Positions 17,337 to 27,821 of a stretch of 64,000 nt of DNA are shown one piece after another. A program made the translations under genes and the position numbers. Source of the stretch: Massilia sp. H6 (GTDB lineage Bacteria > Pseudomonadota > Gammaproteobacteria > Burkholderiales > Burkholderiaceae_D). The stretch lies in assembly GCF_024802625.1 (NCBI RefSeq), contig NZ_CP103371.1, positions 2,232,001 through 2,296,000 on the forward strand, written 5' to 3'. Numbering within the stretch: the stretch's first letter is position 1; the number at the start of each line of letters is the position of its first letter. The notes beneath the pieces were generated by a model. The model was not told the origin of the DNA and ran no database searches. It saw only the letters and a list, made by a program, of their open reading frames with translations.

Positions 17337-18476
17337 ATGCACTTCAATCTCAACGAAGAACAGGTCCAGTTCGCCGATGCACTGAAACGCTGGATTGGCC
17401 GTGACTACAGTTTCGAGCAGCGCCGCGCCATTATTGCCAGCCCCGAGGGAACGTCAAGCCAGGCCTGGGCCAGGCTGGTGGAGCTGGGCATGACGGCCTT
17501 GCCGGTGCCGCAAGAGCAGGGTGGCTTTAGTGGCGGCGCAACCGACATGTTCGTGGTGATGCGCGAACTCGGACGCGCGCTGGTAGTGGAGCCCTACCTT
17601 GCGACCGTGCTCGGCGCGCAATTTCTCAAGCTCGGCGGCGGGCATGGCGCCCTGCTCGAAGCGGTGGCCACGGGCGAGCTGAAAATGGCTTGCGCGCTGG
17701 GCGAGCGCCAGTCCCGTCACGATCTGCGCGACATTCTCACCCGTGCCGAGCGGGACGGTGCTGGCTGGCGCCTGGACGGTGAAAAAAACGTGGTGATCCA
17801 TGGCGCCGAAGCCGGTGTGCTGGTGGTGTCGGCGCGAACCGGCGGCGCGCAACGCGATGAAGACGGCATTACCCTGTTCGCGGTGCCGGCCGACGCACCC
17901 GGGCTGAGGCAGACCGCCTACCGCGGCCTCGACGGGCTGCGCGCGGCCGACCTGCGCTTCGATGGCGTGGTTCTACCCCCGGATGCTGTCATCGGCCAGG
18001 CCGGCAATGGCTGGGAGTTGCTCGAACACGGCGCCGATTACGGCGCTGGCCTGCTGTGCTTCGAGGCGCTCGGCGCGATGGAAGCCCTGTTTGACGCTAC
18101 GCTCGAGTACCTGAAGACGCGCCAGCAGTTCGGCGTCCCGATCGGCAAGTTCCAGGCGCTGCAGCACCGCATGGCCGACATGTACATCCACCTGGAACAG
18201 GCGCGCTCGATGGCCTTGCTGGTCGCCGTCAAGCTCGACGGCGCGGATGCGGCCGAGCGGCGCCAGGTCGCGGCCGCAGCCAAGTACCGGGTTGGCGAAG
18301 CGGCGCGTTTCATTGGCCAGCAGGCGGTGCAGCTGCACGGTGGCATGGGCGTGACCGACGAACTGGCGGCTTCGCACTACTTCAAGCGCTTGACTACCAT
18401 CGACCTGACGCTGGGCGACCGCGACCACCACCTGGCGCGCTTCATGGCGCAGCCGGGCTTCCAAAGGGCGCCGTAA
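17337..18476 (+). CDS. Acyl-CoA dehydrogenase, PimD-like small subunit
   Basis: The 379-residue ACAD-family protein lies immediately downstream of the large subunit, with AAGGAGAACCAG before its ATG. Conserved features include the C-terminal QLHGGMGVTDE segment and the final DRDHHLARF region. The central GSD-type FAD motif of the partner is less clear here, consistent with a heteromeric complex. Predicted role: alpha,beta-dehydrogenation of a CoA thioester. Confidence 0.86.
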   Translation: MHFNLNEEQVQFADALKRWIGRDYSFEQRRAIIASPEGTSSQAWARLVELGMTALPVPQEQGGFSGGATDMFVVMRELGRALVVEPYLATVLGAQFLKLGGGHGALLEAVATGELKMACALGERQSRHDLRDILTRAERDGAGWRLDGEKNVVIHGAEAGVLVVSARTGGAQRDEDGITLFAVPADAPGLRQTAYRGLDGLRAADLRFDGVVLPPDAVIGQAGNGWELLEHGADYGAGLLCFEALGAMEALFDATLEYLKTRQQFGVPIGKFQALQHRMADMYIHLEQARSMALLVAVKLDGADAAERRQVAAAAKYRVGEAARFIGQQAVQLHGGMGVTDELAASHYFKRLTTIDLTLGDRDHHLARFMAQPGFQRAP

Positions 18477-18535
18477 CGGCGGCGCCTTGCTACTGGTGAG
18501 CCTGGCCAGGCTGGCGGGCCGCGTGGCCGGCAGGC

Positions 18536-19771
<1,236 letters not shown>

Positions 19772-19831
19772 GTGGGGTCCTTGTCTGTGTTCGGGTGCGG
19801 TGGCGGCGGTGCATTGCAGCTCATGCGCGGC

Positions 19832-20917
19832 TCAGGCGCGACTACGCGAGGCGAACTGCCATGCCATCTCGGCCATTGGCCGCGCCGCCTTGCCGTTTTC
19901 CAGGGCCTGGGCGCTGGCGGCGGTACCGTCCACGTAGCGCTTCATGATGCCTTGCATGATGCCGGCCAGGCGGAACATGTTGTAGGCGAGGTAGAAGTCG
20001 AAGTCCTGGGTGCGGATAAGCTTGCCGGTGCGCTCGCAATAGCGCGCTATATAGTCCTGCAGCGACGGAATACCCAGTTGCGCCAGGTCCAGTCCCGCGA
20101 TGCCGCGCAATTTTCCGGGGGGGATATGCCAGCTCATACAGTGGTAAGAGAAATCCGCGAGCGGATGGCCGAGCGTCGACAACTCCCAGTCGAGCACGCC
20201 GATGATGCGCGGCTGCGTCGGGTGGAAGATCAGGTTGTCGAGCCGGTAGTCGCCGTGCACGATGGCCGTGTCTTCGCCGGGCGGAATGTTCTGCGGCAGC
20301 CAGTCGATCAGGCGGTCCATCGCCTCGATCGATTCAGTGCAAGAGGCCTGGTACTGCCTCGTCCAGCGCTCGATCTGGCGCGCAAAGTAATTACCAGGCT
20401 TGCCGTAGTCGCCCAGGCCGATGGTGGTGTAGTCGGTCGTATGCAGCAGGGCGATCACGCGGTTCTGCTCGTCGTAAATGGCGGCGCGCTCGCCCGGGCT
20501 CATGCCCGGTAGCGACTGGTCCCACAGTACCCGGCCCGCGACGAATTCCATCACGAAGAAAGCGCGCCCGATGATGGATTCGTCGGTACACAGGGCCAAC
20601 TGGCGCGGCACCGGGAAGCCGGCGCCATGCAAGGCTTGCATCACGCGGAACTCGCGCTCGATTGCATGCGCGGAGGGCAGCAGCTTGGCCGCGGGGCCGG
20701 GCTTGGTACGCAGTACGTAATGGCGCTGGCCGGCGCCGCTGCCGGCGGTGAGCTTGAATGTGGGATTCGACTGGCCGCCCTTGAATTGCTCGGCCGTGAG
20801 CGTGCCCGGGCCGCCGGCATAGCCGTCGACGTGGCCGCTGAGCCAGGCGTCGAGCACGTCGACATCGAACTTCTGGCGTTCGGACACCGGCTTGGTGCCC
20901 ATCATTTCCTCGAACAT
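19832..20917 (-). CDS. APH-family phosphotransferase (ACAD11/LvaA-like kinase)
   Basis: The 361-residue kinase-like protein has an N-terminal GGQSNPTFKL glycine-rich nucleotide segment and an internal lysine in YVLRTKPG. Catalytic and metal motifs are visible: VHGDYRLDNLIFH (catalytic Asp) and GVLDWELSTLGHPLADF (the DxD-type metal aspartate). Members phosphorylate hydroxyacyl-CoAs rather than antibiotics when linked to ACADs. It lies 60 nt upstream of the ACAD11-like gene and is probably in the same operon. Confidence 0.86.
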   Translation of the reverse strand: MFEEMMGTKPVSERQKFDVDVLDAWLSGHVDGYAGGPGTLTAEQFKGGQSNPTFKLTAGSGAGQRHYVLRTKPGPAAKLLPSAHAIEREFRVMQALHGAGFPVPRQLALCTDESIIGRAFFVMEFVAGRVLWDQSLPGMSPGERAAIYDEQNRVIALLHTTDYTTIGLGDYGKPGNYFARQIERWTRQYQASCTESIEAMDRLIDWLPQNIPPGEDTAIVHGDYRLDNLIFHPTQPRIIGVLDWELSTLGHPLADFSYHCMSWHIPPGKLRGIAGLDLAQLGIPSLQDYIARYCERTGKLIRTQDFDFYLAYNMFRLAGIMQGIMKRYVDGTAASAQALENGKAARPMAEMAWQFASRSRA

Positions 20918-21011
20918 CGCGTCTCCATCGGTATGGTTGTTCAGGTGAAGCCGCAGCCATTCTAGCGCGCCCGAGCAGAAAATTGTACGTGCGTGCTATT
21001 TTTCTGGGGCT

Positions 21012-21734
21012 TCAGCGGCCTTTGCGGTATTGCTCGAATAATTGTTCCATCGTGGTGGTGCGGGCGCCCGGCTGCAGTGGCCCGGGCGGCACGTAGTTGA
21101 CGAAGCGGACCACCCAGTCGCGCGGCTCGTCGCCGACGTCGAGCGCGTTGATGCACCCGGGCGCCTGTGCCAGTCCGCCCAGGAACAGGCGCTGTCCGGT
21201 CAGTGCCAGCGACAGGATCGCGCAGTTGACGCCGCCGTGCAGTACCAGCAGGACCGTGTCCCAGTCGGGCTGGGCGCGCAGGCGTCCGATCGCCGGATGC
21301 ACCCGGTCCATCAATTCGCCGACCGACTCGCCGCCAAGGAAGCGCTGGTCGTGCTCGACCAGGCCTTCGAACGCACCGGTGAAGGCGCGCCGCAGCGCAT
21401 CTGGCGGGATCGCCGACAGGCGCCCGCCGCGGATCTCTTGCAGCTCCGGCCACGGTTCGGGTTCCGGCACGGCTTGGGCGTCCTGGGCATACGCGGCCAG
21501 CACCTGCTGCGCCGTTTCGATGGTGCGCGGCAGGCCCGAGGTGATCACGCGGTCAAAGCGCACGCCGGCGTCGAACAAGGCGCGGCCGGCGGCCTCGGCC
21601 TGGGCCAGGCCGGTGTCATTGAGCGACACGCTCTCGGGCAGATGTGGTTTTCCGCTGTCGTCGAAATAGGTCACGCTGCCATGTCGCATCAGGTAGATGC
21701 GGCGGCGCTGCGGACGGGCTCCGGGCTCGGTCAT
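21012..21734 (-). CDS. Histidine phosphatase family protein
   Basis: The 240-residue protein has the catalytic RHG near the N-terminus (YLMRHGSVTYF), the TSGLPRTIETAQ segment and a second catalytic-type histidine in LLVLHGGVN. It belongs to the phosphoglycerate-mutase-like phosphatases. The ATG at 21734 is chosen because AAGGAGCGAGC precedes it. It lies upstream of the APH kinase and ACAD genes on the same strand, so a role in the same pathway is possible but unproven. Confidence 0.85.
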   Translation of the reverse strand: MTEPGARPQRRRIYLMRHGSVTYFDDSGKPHLPESVSLNDTGLAQAEAAGRALFDAGVRFDRVITSGLPRTIETAQQVLAAYAQDAQAVPEPEPWPELQEIRGGRLSAIPPDALRRAFTGAFEGLVEHDQRFLGGESVGELMDRVHPAIGRLRAQPDWDTVLLVLHGGVNCAILSLALTGQRLFLGGLAQAPGCINALDVGDEPRDWVVRFVNYVPPGPLQPGARTTTMEQLFEQYRKGR

Positions 21735-21914
21735 GCTCGCTCCTTGTTGTTTTGGTGCATTACTGTGCATTGCCTTGCTGGCCGGCCGATCTTACACGCG
21801 ATGCTATTGTGGCGAGGCCAAACAGCGACACTCGCAGCGTCAAAACAATTCCAGCAGTCAATTCTTGCGCGTTCTGGCATAAAATGTTCGTTGCAATAGT
21901 TAAAGAGGAAATTC

Positions 21915-23618
21915 ATGGCAAGGCCGGAGAAAATTCGACTGGGAGAAGTGCTGATCCAGCAAAAGCTGCTGTCCGAAGAGCAGCTGATGCAGGCCTTGGC
22001 GGACCAGAAGCGCACCGGACGCAAGCTCGGGCGTGTATTTGTCGAGAGCGGCTTCGTCACTGAAGAGCAGATTTCCGGCGCCCTCGCACGCCAGCTCAAT
22101 ATCCCCTATATCCACCTCAAGTTCTACAACATCAATGCCGAGCTGGTGCGCCTGCTGCCAGAAACCGCGGCGCGGCGCTTTCGCGCGCTGGTGCTGGAAG
22201 ACCGGCGCGAAACCATGCTGGTGGGCGTGTCCGACCCGACCGACCTGTTTGCCTACGACGAGATTGCGCGCCTGCTGAAAAAAGGCATCGAGCTGGCGGT
22301 GGTCAACGAGACCGAAGTGCTGGCAGCGATCGACCGCATCTACCGCCGCACCGGCGATATCACCGATTTCGCGCGCGAGGTCGAGGCCGACCTGGGCGAT
22401 ACCTCGATCGACTTCGGCGCGCTCGCTGCCAATCCGGGCCTGGAAGAAGCGCCGATCGTCAAGCTGCTGCAATCGGTGTTCGACGACGCGGCCCAGGTGC
22501 GCGCATCCGACATCCACATCGAACCGCAGGACGGCCGCCTGCAGATCCGCTTCCGCATCGACGGGGTGCTGCACCTGCAGACCGAAGCCGACATCAAGGT
22601 CGCCACGCCGCTGGCGCTGCGCCTGAAGCTGATGGCCGACCTCGACATTTCGGAAAAGCGCCTGCCGCAGGACGGCCGCTTTGCGGTCAAGGTGCGCAAC
22701 CAGCGCATCGACGTGCGTATTTCGACCATGCCCACCCAGTACGGCGAATCGGTGGTCATGCGCCTGCTGAACCAGGGCGGCACCCGGCTGGGCCTGGACG
22801 CGATCGGAATGCCACCGCGGATCGTCGAGCGCTTCCGGATGCTGGTACAGCGTCCCAACGGCCTGGTGCTGGTTACCGGCCCTACCGGCAGTGGCAAGAC
22901 CACGACCTTGTACAGCGCGCTGTCCGAACTGAACTCGGTCGAGAAAAAACTCATCACGGTCGAAGATCCGGTCGAATACCGGCTGCCCGGCATCAACCAG
23001 GTGCAGGTCAACGAGAAAATCGAGCTGTCGTTCGCCCGCGTGCTGCGCTCGGCGCTGCGCCAGGATCCGGATATCGTGCTGGTGGGCGAGATGCGCGACC
23101 AGGAAACCGCCCAGATCGGCCTGCGCGCCGCCATGACCGGCCACCTGGTGCTGTCGACGCTGCACACGAACGACGCCGCCAGCACGCCGCTGCGCCTGAT
23201 GGACATGGGGGTGCCGCGCTACATGGTGGGCGGCTCGCTGCAAGCGGTGCTGGCCCAGCGCCTGGTGCGCGTGATCTGCGAGAGCTGCGCCGAACCGCAT
23301 CCGGCCACGCCGGCCGAAGTGACCTGGCTGCAGGCCGAGCTCGGTGAGCTCGCCGCCAGCACCAGTTTCTTCCACGGCAAGGGCTGTTCGCACTGCAACG
23401 GCACCGGTTTTCGCGGCCGTACCGGGGTCTACGAGCTGCTCGAGATGACGCGCGCCGTCACCGACGCCGCGAATCACCCGGACCCGGCGCATTTCCTGAA
23501 AGTGGCGCAGGCCCAGATGGAAGGCGAGACCCTGCGCCGCCACGGCGTGAGCCTGGCGGTGCAGGGGCGCACCACCATCGCAGAAGCGATGCGCATCAGT
23601 AATCAGCTCGACGACTGA
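21915..23618 (+). CDS. mshE: MSHA pilus assembly ATPase MshE
   Basis: The 567-residue GspE/PilB-type ATPase powers pilus extension. The N-terminal MshEN domain has two tandem motifs, RLGEVLIQQKLLSEEQLMQ and KLGRVFVESGFVTEEQI, the family pattern that binds c-di-GMP. The ATPase core has Walker A GPTGSGKTTT, the Asp box, Walker B DPDIVLVGEMRD, the His box and a CxxC zinc pair of tetracysteine type (CESC, CSHC). AGAGGAAA precedes the ATG. First gene of the mshE-G-F-A block. Confidence 0.95.
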   Translation: MARPEKIRLGEVLIQQKLLSEEQLMQALADQKRTGRKLGRVFVESGFVTEEQISGALARQLNIPYIHLKFYNINAELVRLLPETAARRFRALVLEDRRETMLVGVSDPTDLFAYDEIARLLKKGIELAVVNETEVLAAIDRIYRRTGDITDFAREVEADLGDTSIDFGALAANPGLEEAPIVKLLQSVFDDAAQVRASDIHIEPQDGRLQIRFRIDGVLHLQTEADIKVATPLALRLKLMADLDISEKRLPQDGRFAVKVRNQRIDVRISTMPTQYGESVVMRLLNQGGTRLGLDAIGMPPRIVERFRMLVQRPNGLVLVTGPTGSGKTTTLYSALSELNSVEKKLITVEDPVEYRLPGINQVQVNEKIELSFARVLRSALRQDPDIVLVGEMRDQETAQIGLRAAMTGHLVLSTLHTNDAASTPLRLMDMGVPRYMVGGSLQAVLAQRLVRVICESCAEPHPATPAEVTWLQAELGELAASTSFFHGKGCSHCNGTGFRGRTGVYELLEMTRAVTDAANHPDPAHFLKVAQAQMEGETLRRHGVSLAVQGRTTIAEAMRISNQLDD

Positions 23619-24856
23619 TGCCCTTCTTTGCCTACAAGGCGCGCGACGCGCGCGGCGAACTCCTGCAGGGCATCCTCGAAGGCGCCGACAGCGCCGCCGT
23701 GGCCGACCAGTTGTTCGGCAGCGGCGCCACGCCGATCGACATCCATCCCAGCCGCAAGGGGCCGGCCGCGAAGGACGGGAGCGCAGGCCTGTGGGCACGC
23801 CTGACCGACAAGCGCGTCACCTCGATGGACGTGCAGCTGTTCAGCCGCCAGATCTACACCCTGCTCAAGTCCGGCGTGCCGATCATGCGCGGCCTGGCGG
23901 GTCTGCAGGAATCGGCCATCAACAAGACCTTTGGCCGGGTCATCAAGGACTTGCGCGAATCGCTCGATGCCGGGCGCGAACTGTCGGCTTCGATGGCGCG
24001 CCATCCGACAGTGTTCAATACCTTCTACCTGTCGATGGTGCGGGTAGGCGAGATGACCGGCCGCCTGGAAGAAGTCTTCCTGCGCCTGTTCGACCACCTG
24101 GAATTCGACCGCGACATGCGCGAGCGGGTCAAGACGGCGCTGCGCTACCCGAGCTTCGTGATTGCCGCCATGGTCATTGCGATGGTCATCGTCAACATTT
24201 TCGTCATCCCGAGCTTTACCTCGGTGTTCAAGCAGTTCGGCTCCGAACTGCCCTTGATGACCCGCATACTGATCGGCACCTCGAAGTTCACCGTCGATTA
24301 CTGGCCCTTGATCGCGGGGCTGGCTGCCGGCGCCGTGCTGGGATTCCGCAAATGGACCGCGACCGCCCGGGGCCTGCTGGCCTGGGACCGCTACAAGCTG
24401 CGCTTGCCGATCGCCGGGAAGATCATCCACAAGGGAACCATGGCCCGCTTCGCCCGCAGTTTCGCGCTCGCGATGCGTAGCGGCGTGCCGATCGTCCAGG
24501 CACTGACGGTGGTATCGCAGACGTCCGATAATGCCTACCTGAGTTCGCGCATCGAGCAGATGCGCGACGGCGTCGAGCGCGGCGAGAGCATCACGCGCAC
24601 GGCCACTGCCGCCAATGTATTCACGCCGATCGTGCTGCAGATGATCGCCGTCGGCGAAGAATCCGGTTCGCTCGACGACCTGATGGACGAAATCGCGCAG
24701 ATGTACGAACGCGAAGTCGACTACGAGCTCAAGACCTTGTCGAGCCAGATCGAACCGATCCTGATCACCTTCCTGGGGGCGATGGTGCTCGTGCTTGCGC
24801 TGGGCATTTTCCTGCCGATCTGGGATTTGGGCGAAGCGGCCCTTGGTCCGAAATGA
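23618..24856 (+). CDS. mshG: MSHA pilus inner-membrane platform protein MshG (GspF/PilC)
   Basis: The 412-residue GspF-type protein has two repeats of the T2SSF domain (about 70-190 and 270-395) and three transmembrane segments (about 170-190, 220-245 and 385-405). It forms the inner-membrane base that couples MshE to pilin assembly. Its ATG overlaps the mshE stop (TGATG), indicating translational coupling. Confidence 0.93.
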   Translation: MPFFAYKARDARGELLQGILEGADSAAVADQLFGSGATPIDIHPSRKGPAAKDGSAGLWARLTDKRVTSMDVQLFSRQIYTLLKSGVPIMRGLAGLQESAINKTFGRVIKDLRESLDAGRELSASMARHPTVFNTFYLSMVRVGEMTGRLEEVFLRLFDHLEFDRDMRERVKTALRYPSFVIAAMVIAMVIVNIFVIPSFTSVFKQFGSELPLMTRILIGTSKFTVDYWPLIAGLAAGAVLGFRKWTATARGLLAWDRYKLRLPIAGKIIHKGTMARFARSFALAMRSGVPIVQALTVVSQTSDNAYLSSRIEQMRDGVERGESITRTATAANVFTPIVLQMIAVGEESGSLDDLMDEIAQMYEREVDYELKTLSSQIEPILITFLGAMVLVLALGIFLPIWDLGEAALGPK

Positions 24857-25395
24857 CGCCCGAGGCACGCATGAGGGCAAGGGCAGGGCGCGGGAACGGC
24901 TATAGCTTGATGGCCCTTGCCGCGTGCGCCTTGGTGGCGGCGCTGCTGGCGGGATTGCTGCTGGCCAGGATGCTGGAATACCGCGCCTTGCTCGAGCGCG
25001 CAGCCGCCATGCAAGTGGTGTCGGCAGCGCGCACCGCCATGGCCGTGCGGGTGGCGCGCCTTGCCGGCCACGGCGGGCAAGAAGCCCTGGAGGCGTTGGC
25101 ACAAGAAAATCCGGTCACCTGGCTGGCGTCTTCGCCAAAAAATTACCAGGGCGAGTTTTACCGCCCGGATGCTGGCGCGATCAAGCCTGGACACTGGTAT
25201 TTCGACCGGGCCGACAAAACCATCAATTTTTTGCAAAGTAGCGACACTTTTTCTCCTGAGACATCAAAATTGCTCAAGTTCAAGGTAGAATTGTTGCGTG
25301 AGCTCGAGCCGGCCGACAACCAGGGACGGAACGAAGCAATTCTCGGGTTGGTGCTTGGTCAGGTGGTCGACCGGGTAGCCTCCAATCACCACTGA
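24853..25395 (+). CDS. MshF-like single-pass membrane protein
   Basis: The 180-residue protein has one N-terminal transmembrane segment (about 20-42) and a soluble region likely to face the periplasm. Its position between the platform protein and the major pilin matches mshF in MSHA loci. Sequence similarity is hard to judge by eye, so mshF is assigned by position. The start overlaps the mshG stop (ATGA). Confidence 0.65.
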   Translation: MTPEARMRARAGRGNGYSLMALAACALVAALLAGLLLARMLEYRALLERAAAMQVVSAARTAMAVRVARLAGHGGQEALEALAQENPVTWLASSPKNYQGEFYRPDAGAIKPGHWYFDRADKTINFLQSSDTFSPETSKLLKFKVELLRELEPADNQGRNEAILGLVLGQVVDRVASNHH

Positions 25396-25434
25396 AAACG
25401 CGGGTCGTCCGCACCTTATTTAACGGAGAGCTTC

Positions 25435-25923
25435 ATGAACAAGAATTTCAAGGCTGGCAAGCAAGGCGGTTTTACCCTGATCGAACTGATCGTCGTGATT
25501 GTGATCCTGGGCATTCTGGCGGCGACCGCGCTGCCGCGCTTCGCCAACCTGGGCGGTGATGCCCGCGAGGCAAGCCTGCGCGCGGCGCGCGGCGCGCTCG
25601 CTTCGACCTCGGCCATGGTGCACTCGGAAGCCCTGGTCAACGGCATCGTCACCGGCAACGTGGTGCTCGAAGGTGCAACCGTGGCCCTGTTCAACGGCTA
25701 TCCCGCAGCAGCGAGCCTGGCTCAGGCACGTCAGTTCGCCACTGCCGCCGGCCTGGGTGCAAACGACTACACCATCACGCAAGCCAACGGTGGCCTGACG
25801 GTCTCCCCGGTAGGCACGGCCACCCCGCTTACCTGCGCGGTGATCTACCGTCCGGCAACCGCAGTGAACACGGCGCCAGTGTTTGCGACCCTGCCAGCCA
25901 ACGGCAATTTCGTCTGCGACTAA
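25435..25923 (+). CDS. mshA: MSHA-type major pilin MshA
   Basis: The 162-residue type IVa pilin has a short leader ending in GG followed by FTLIELIVVIVILGIL, the prepilin peptidase site and hydrophobic N-terminal helix. Glu5 of the mature protein is conserved. Two cysteines near the C-terminus (TCAVIY and FVCD) could form the usual D-loop disulfide. GGAGAG precedes the ATG. It is the last gene before a strong terminator, consistent with high expression. Confidence 0.92.
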   Translation: MNKNFKAGKQGGFTLIELIVVIVILGILAATALPRFANLGGDAREASLRAARGALASTSAMVHSEALVNGIVTGNVVLEGATVALFNGYPAAASLAQARQFATAAGLGANDYTITQANGGLTVSPVGTATPLTCAVIYRPATAVNTAPVFATLPANGNFVCD

Positions 25924-25967
25924 ACCGATGTGCCAGGCCCGGCGTTGCCGGGCCATCGACGCAACGC

Positions 25968-26025
25968 CCTGCCTGCCAGGCCGACTTCCTCCGGGTGGAT
26001 CGGGTCTTGCAGGCAGGTTTTTTTT
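25968..26025 (+). terminator. Terminator after mshA
   Basis: The 9-bp arms CCTGCCTGC (25968-25976) and GCAGGCAGG (26009-26017) are followed by eight T residues. An additional perfect 8-bp hairpin, GGCCCGGC-GTT-GCCGGGCC, sits just before it (near 25936-25954). Confidence 0.85.
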
Positions 26026-26158
26026 CGGGCTGATCAAGACCTCATGTGCTGCGCTGAGCAGGCCCCTGCATGCATCAGCCACGAAAGACGGTCCCCGGCA
26101 TGTCCAGCGCGGATCTTTTCATTGGTGAGCGTTTTTTTTATACGCTGATACGACGAGT

Positions 26159-26174
26159 CTTGAATATAATCAAG
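26159..26174. promoter_or_regulatory. Palindrome over the -10 of the mshI-N operon
   Basis: CTTGA and TCAAG flank ATATAA, and the sequence contains an exact TATAAT (26165-26170) about 54 nt upstream of the mshI ATG. No good -35 is seen at 17 nt. An AGCGT/ACGCT inverted repeat lies just upstream (26128-26146). This is probably the operon promoter with a possible operator. Confidence 0.45.
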
Positions 26175-26223
26175 CGTTTGCAGCATAAAGCTTTTTCTTC
26201 TCCGACAGGACATTCGCCGCTTG

Positions 26224-27159
26224 ATGCGCTTTTTTAGAAGAACTAAAAAGAAAGACGGGTGGTTGACACTTGCCATTCAGCGCGATGGCATCGTTGCGTG
26301 CAGCGTCGAGCGCGCCGGCGACGGCAAGCCCTCGGTGCGCTTTGCGCATTTTCTGCCTGGACAGCCCGAAGACGTTCTGGAAAAAGCGGGCCGCGATGGA
26401 CAGGCTGGGGCAATGCATTGCGTGACCCTGCTGGCCGGCGGCGAATACCAGGTCATCAGCGTGGAGTCGCCCAATGTGCCGAAAGAAGAAATGCGCACGG
26501 CGATCAAGTGGCGCCTCAAGGACATGCTGGACTTTCCGGTAACCGAGGCGACCGTCGACGTGCTCGATATTCCGCTCGACCAGGCTTCCGGCGCACGCTC
26601 CCAGCAATCGCTGTTCGCCATCGCCGCTCGCAACAGCGTGATTGCGCCGCGCCAGAAACTGTTTCTCGACGCCAAGATCGACCTGTCCGTGATTGACATC
26701 CCCGAGATGGCCCAGCGTAATATGTCGGCAATGCTCGAACCCGAAGGCCGGGGCGTGGCAATGCTTTCGTTCGAGGCTGAAGGCGGCTTGCTGACCGTAT
26801 CCTTCCGTGGCGAACTCTACCTGTCGCGCCGTTTCGATGTCAGCTTCGAGCAATTGCTCGAAGTTGAACACGAACGCAAGCACGCGGCCTTCGACCGCAT
26901 CACGCTCGAACTGCAACGTTCGCTCGACAACTTCGAGCGGCAGTTTTCCTTCATCAGCGTCTCGAAACTGCTGCTCGCGCCTTCGCGGGCGACCGGTCTG
27001 GACGACTACCTGTCGAGCAACATGTACATGCCGGTCGAGACGCTCGATCTGGCCAGTGTATTCGACTTCACGCGCACTCCTGAACTTGCCGACATGGCAC
27101 AGCAGGCAAGGTTCTTCCTGCCGCTGGGCGCGGCCCTGCGCACCGAGGCGCTGACATGA
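26224..27159 (+). CDS. mshI: MSHA biogenesis protein MshI (PilM-like)
   Basis: The protein is about 311 residues, an actin-fold PilM/GspL-type protein that forms part of the inner-membrane assembly complex. No transmembrane segment is evident, consistent with PilM-like cytosolic members. The frame also offers a TTG one codon earlier. Its stop overlaps the start of the PilN-domain gene (ATGA). Confidence 0.82.
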   Translation: MRFFRRTKKKDGWLTLAIQRDGIVACSVERAGDGKPSVRFAHFLPGQPEDVLEKAGRDGQAGAMHCVTLLAGGEYQVISVESPNVPKEEMRTAIKWRLKDMLDFPVTEATVDVLDIPLDQASGARSQQSLFAIAARNSVIAPRQKLFLDAKIDLSVIDIPEMAQRNMSAMLEPEGRGVAMLSFEAEGGLLTVSFRGELYLSRRFDVSFEQLLEVEHERKHAAFDRITLELQRSLDNFERQFSFISVSKLLLAPSRATGLDDYLSSNMYMPVETLDLASVFDFTRTPELADMAQQARFFLPLGAALRTEALT

Positions 27160-27821
27160 GCAAGCTGTCGCGCCAGCAGGTCAACCTGTTCAATCCGGCT
27201 TTCCAGCCGCAGAAGAAACGCCTGAGCGCGCCGATGATGGGGATCGCGCTGCTGGTGCTGGCGTGCGGAATCGCAGGCTTGAGCGTCTTGCTGCGCGCGC
27301 AGACCGCGCGCATGCAGGCAGAGGCCGATGCGGGCGCCGCCGAACTGGCGCGCAAGCAGGCGCGCCTGACATCGGTGAACGCCCAGTTTTCTCCGCGCAG
27401 CAAGTCTGCCGAGATCGACATGCAGATACGCGAGGCCGAGACCGCGCTTGCGGCCATGCGCCGCATCTCGGATGTGCTTGAACGGGGCGAACTGGGCGAC
27501 ACGGGCGGCTACTCCCGCTATTTCCAGGCCTTTGCACGCCAGAGCGTAGCTGGCCTATGGCTCACCGGTGTGAGCATCGCCGGCAGGGACATCGGCCTCG
27601 AAGGCCGCACGACCGACCCGGCATTGGTGCCCGGCTATATCAACCGCCTGACGCGCGAACCGCTGTTGCAGGGCAAGTCCTTCACCAGCCTGCAGATCGG
27701 CCAGGCCGAAGCCTTGAGCCGCCTCGATGCCGACGGAAAACCGGTGAAGACGCCCGCACCGTACGTGGCTTTTAGCCTGCAGGCAGTTCCTGTGGCAACC
27801 CCGGTTACGGTGAGCCCATGA
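27156..27821 (+). CDS. PilN-domain pilus assembly protein
   Basis: The 221-residue protein has one transmembrane segment (about 28-48) followed by a coiled-coil/PilN-type periplasmic domain. It pairs with the MshI and MshJ neighbours to form the PilM-N-O-like inner-membrane platform. The start overlaps the mshI stop and its own stop overlaps the next start. Confidence 0.8.
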   Translation: MSKLSRQQVNLFNPAFQPQKKRLSAPMMGIALLVLACGIAGLSVLLRAQTARMQAEADAGAAELARKQARLTSVNAQFSPRSKSAEIDMQIREAETALAAMRRISDVLERGELGDTGGYSRYFQAFARQSVAGLWLTGVSIAGRDIGLEGRTTDPALVPGYINRLTREPLLQGKSFTSLQIGQAEALSRLDADGKPVKTPAPYVAFSLQAVPVATPVTVSP

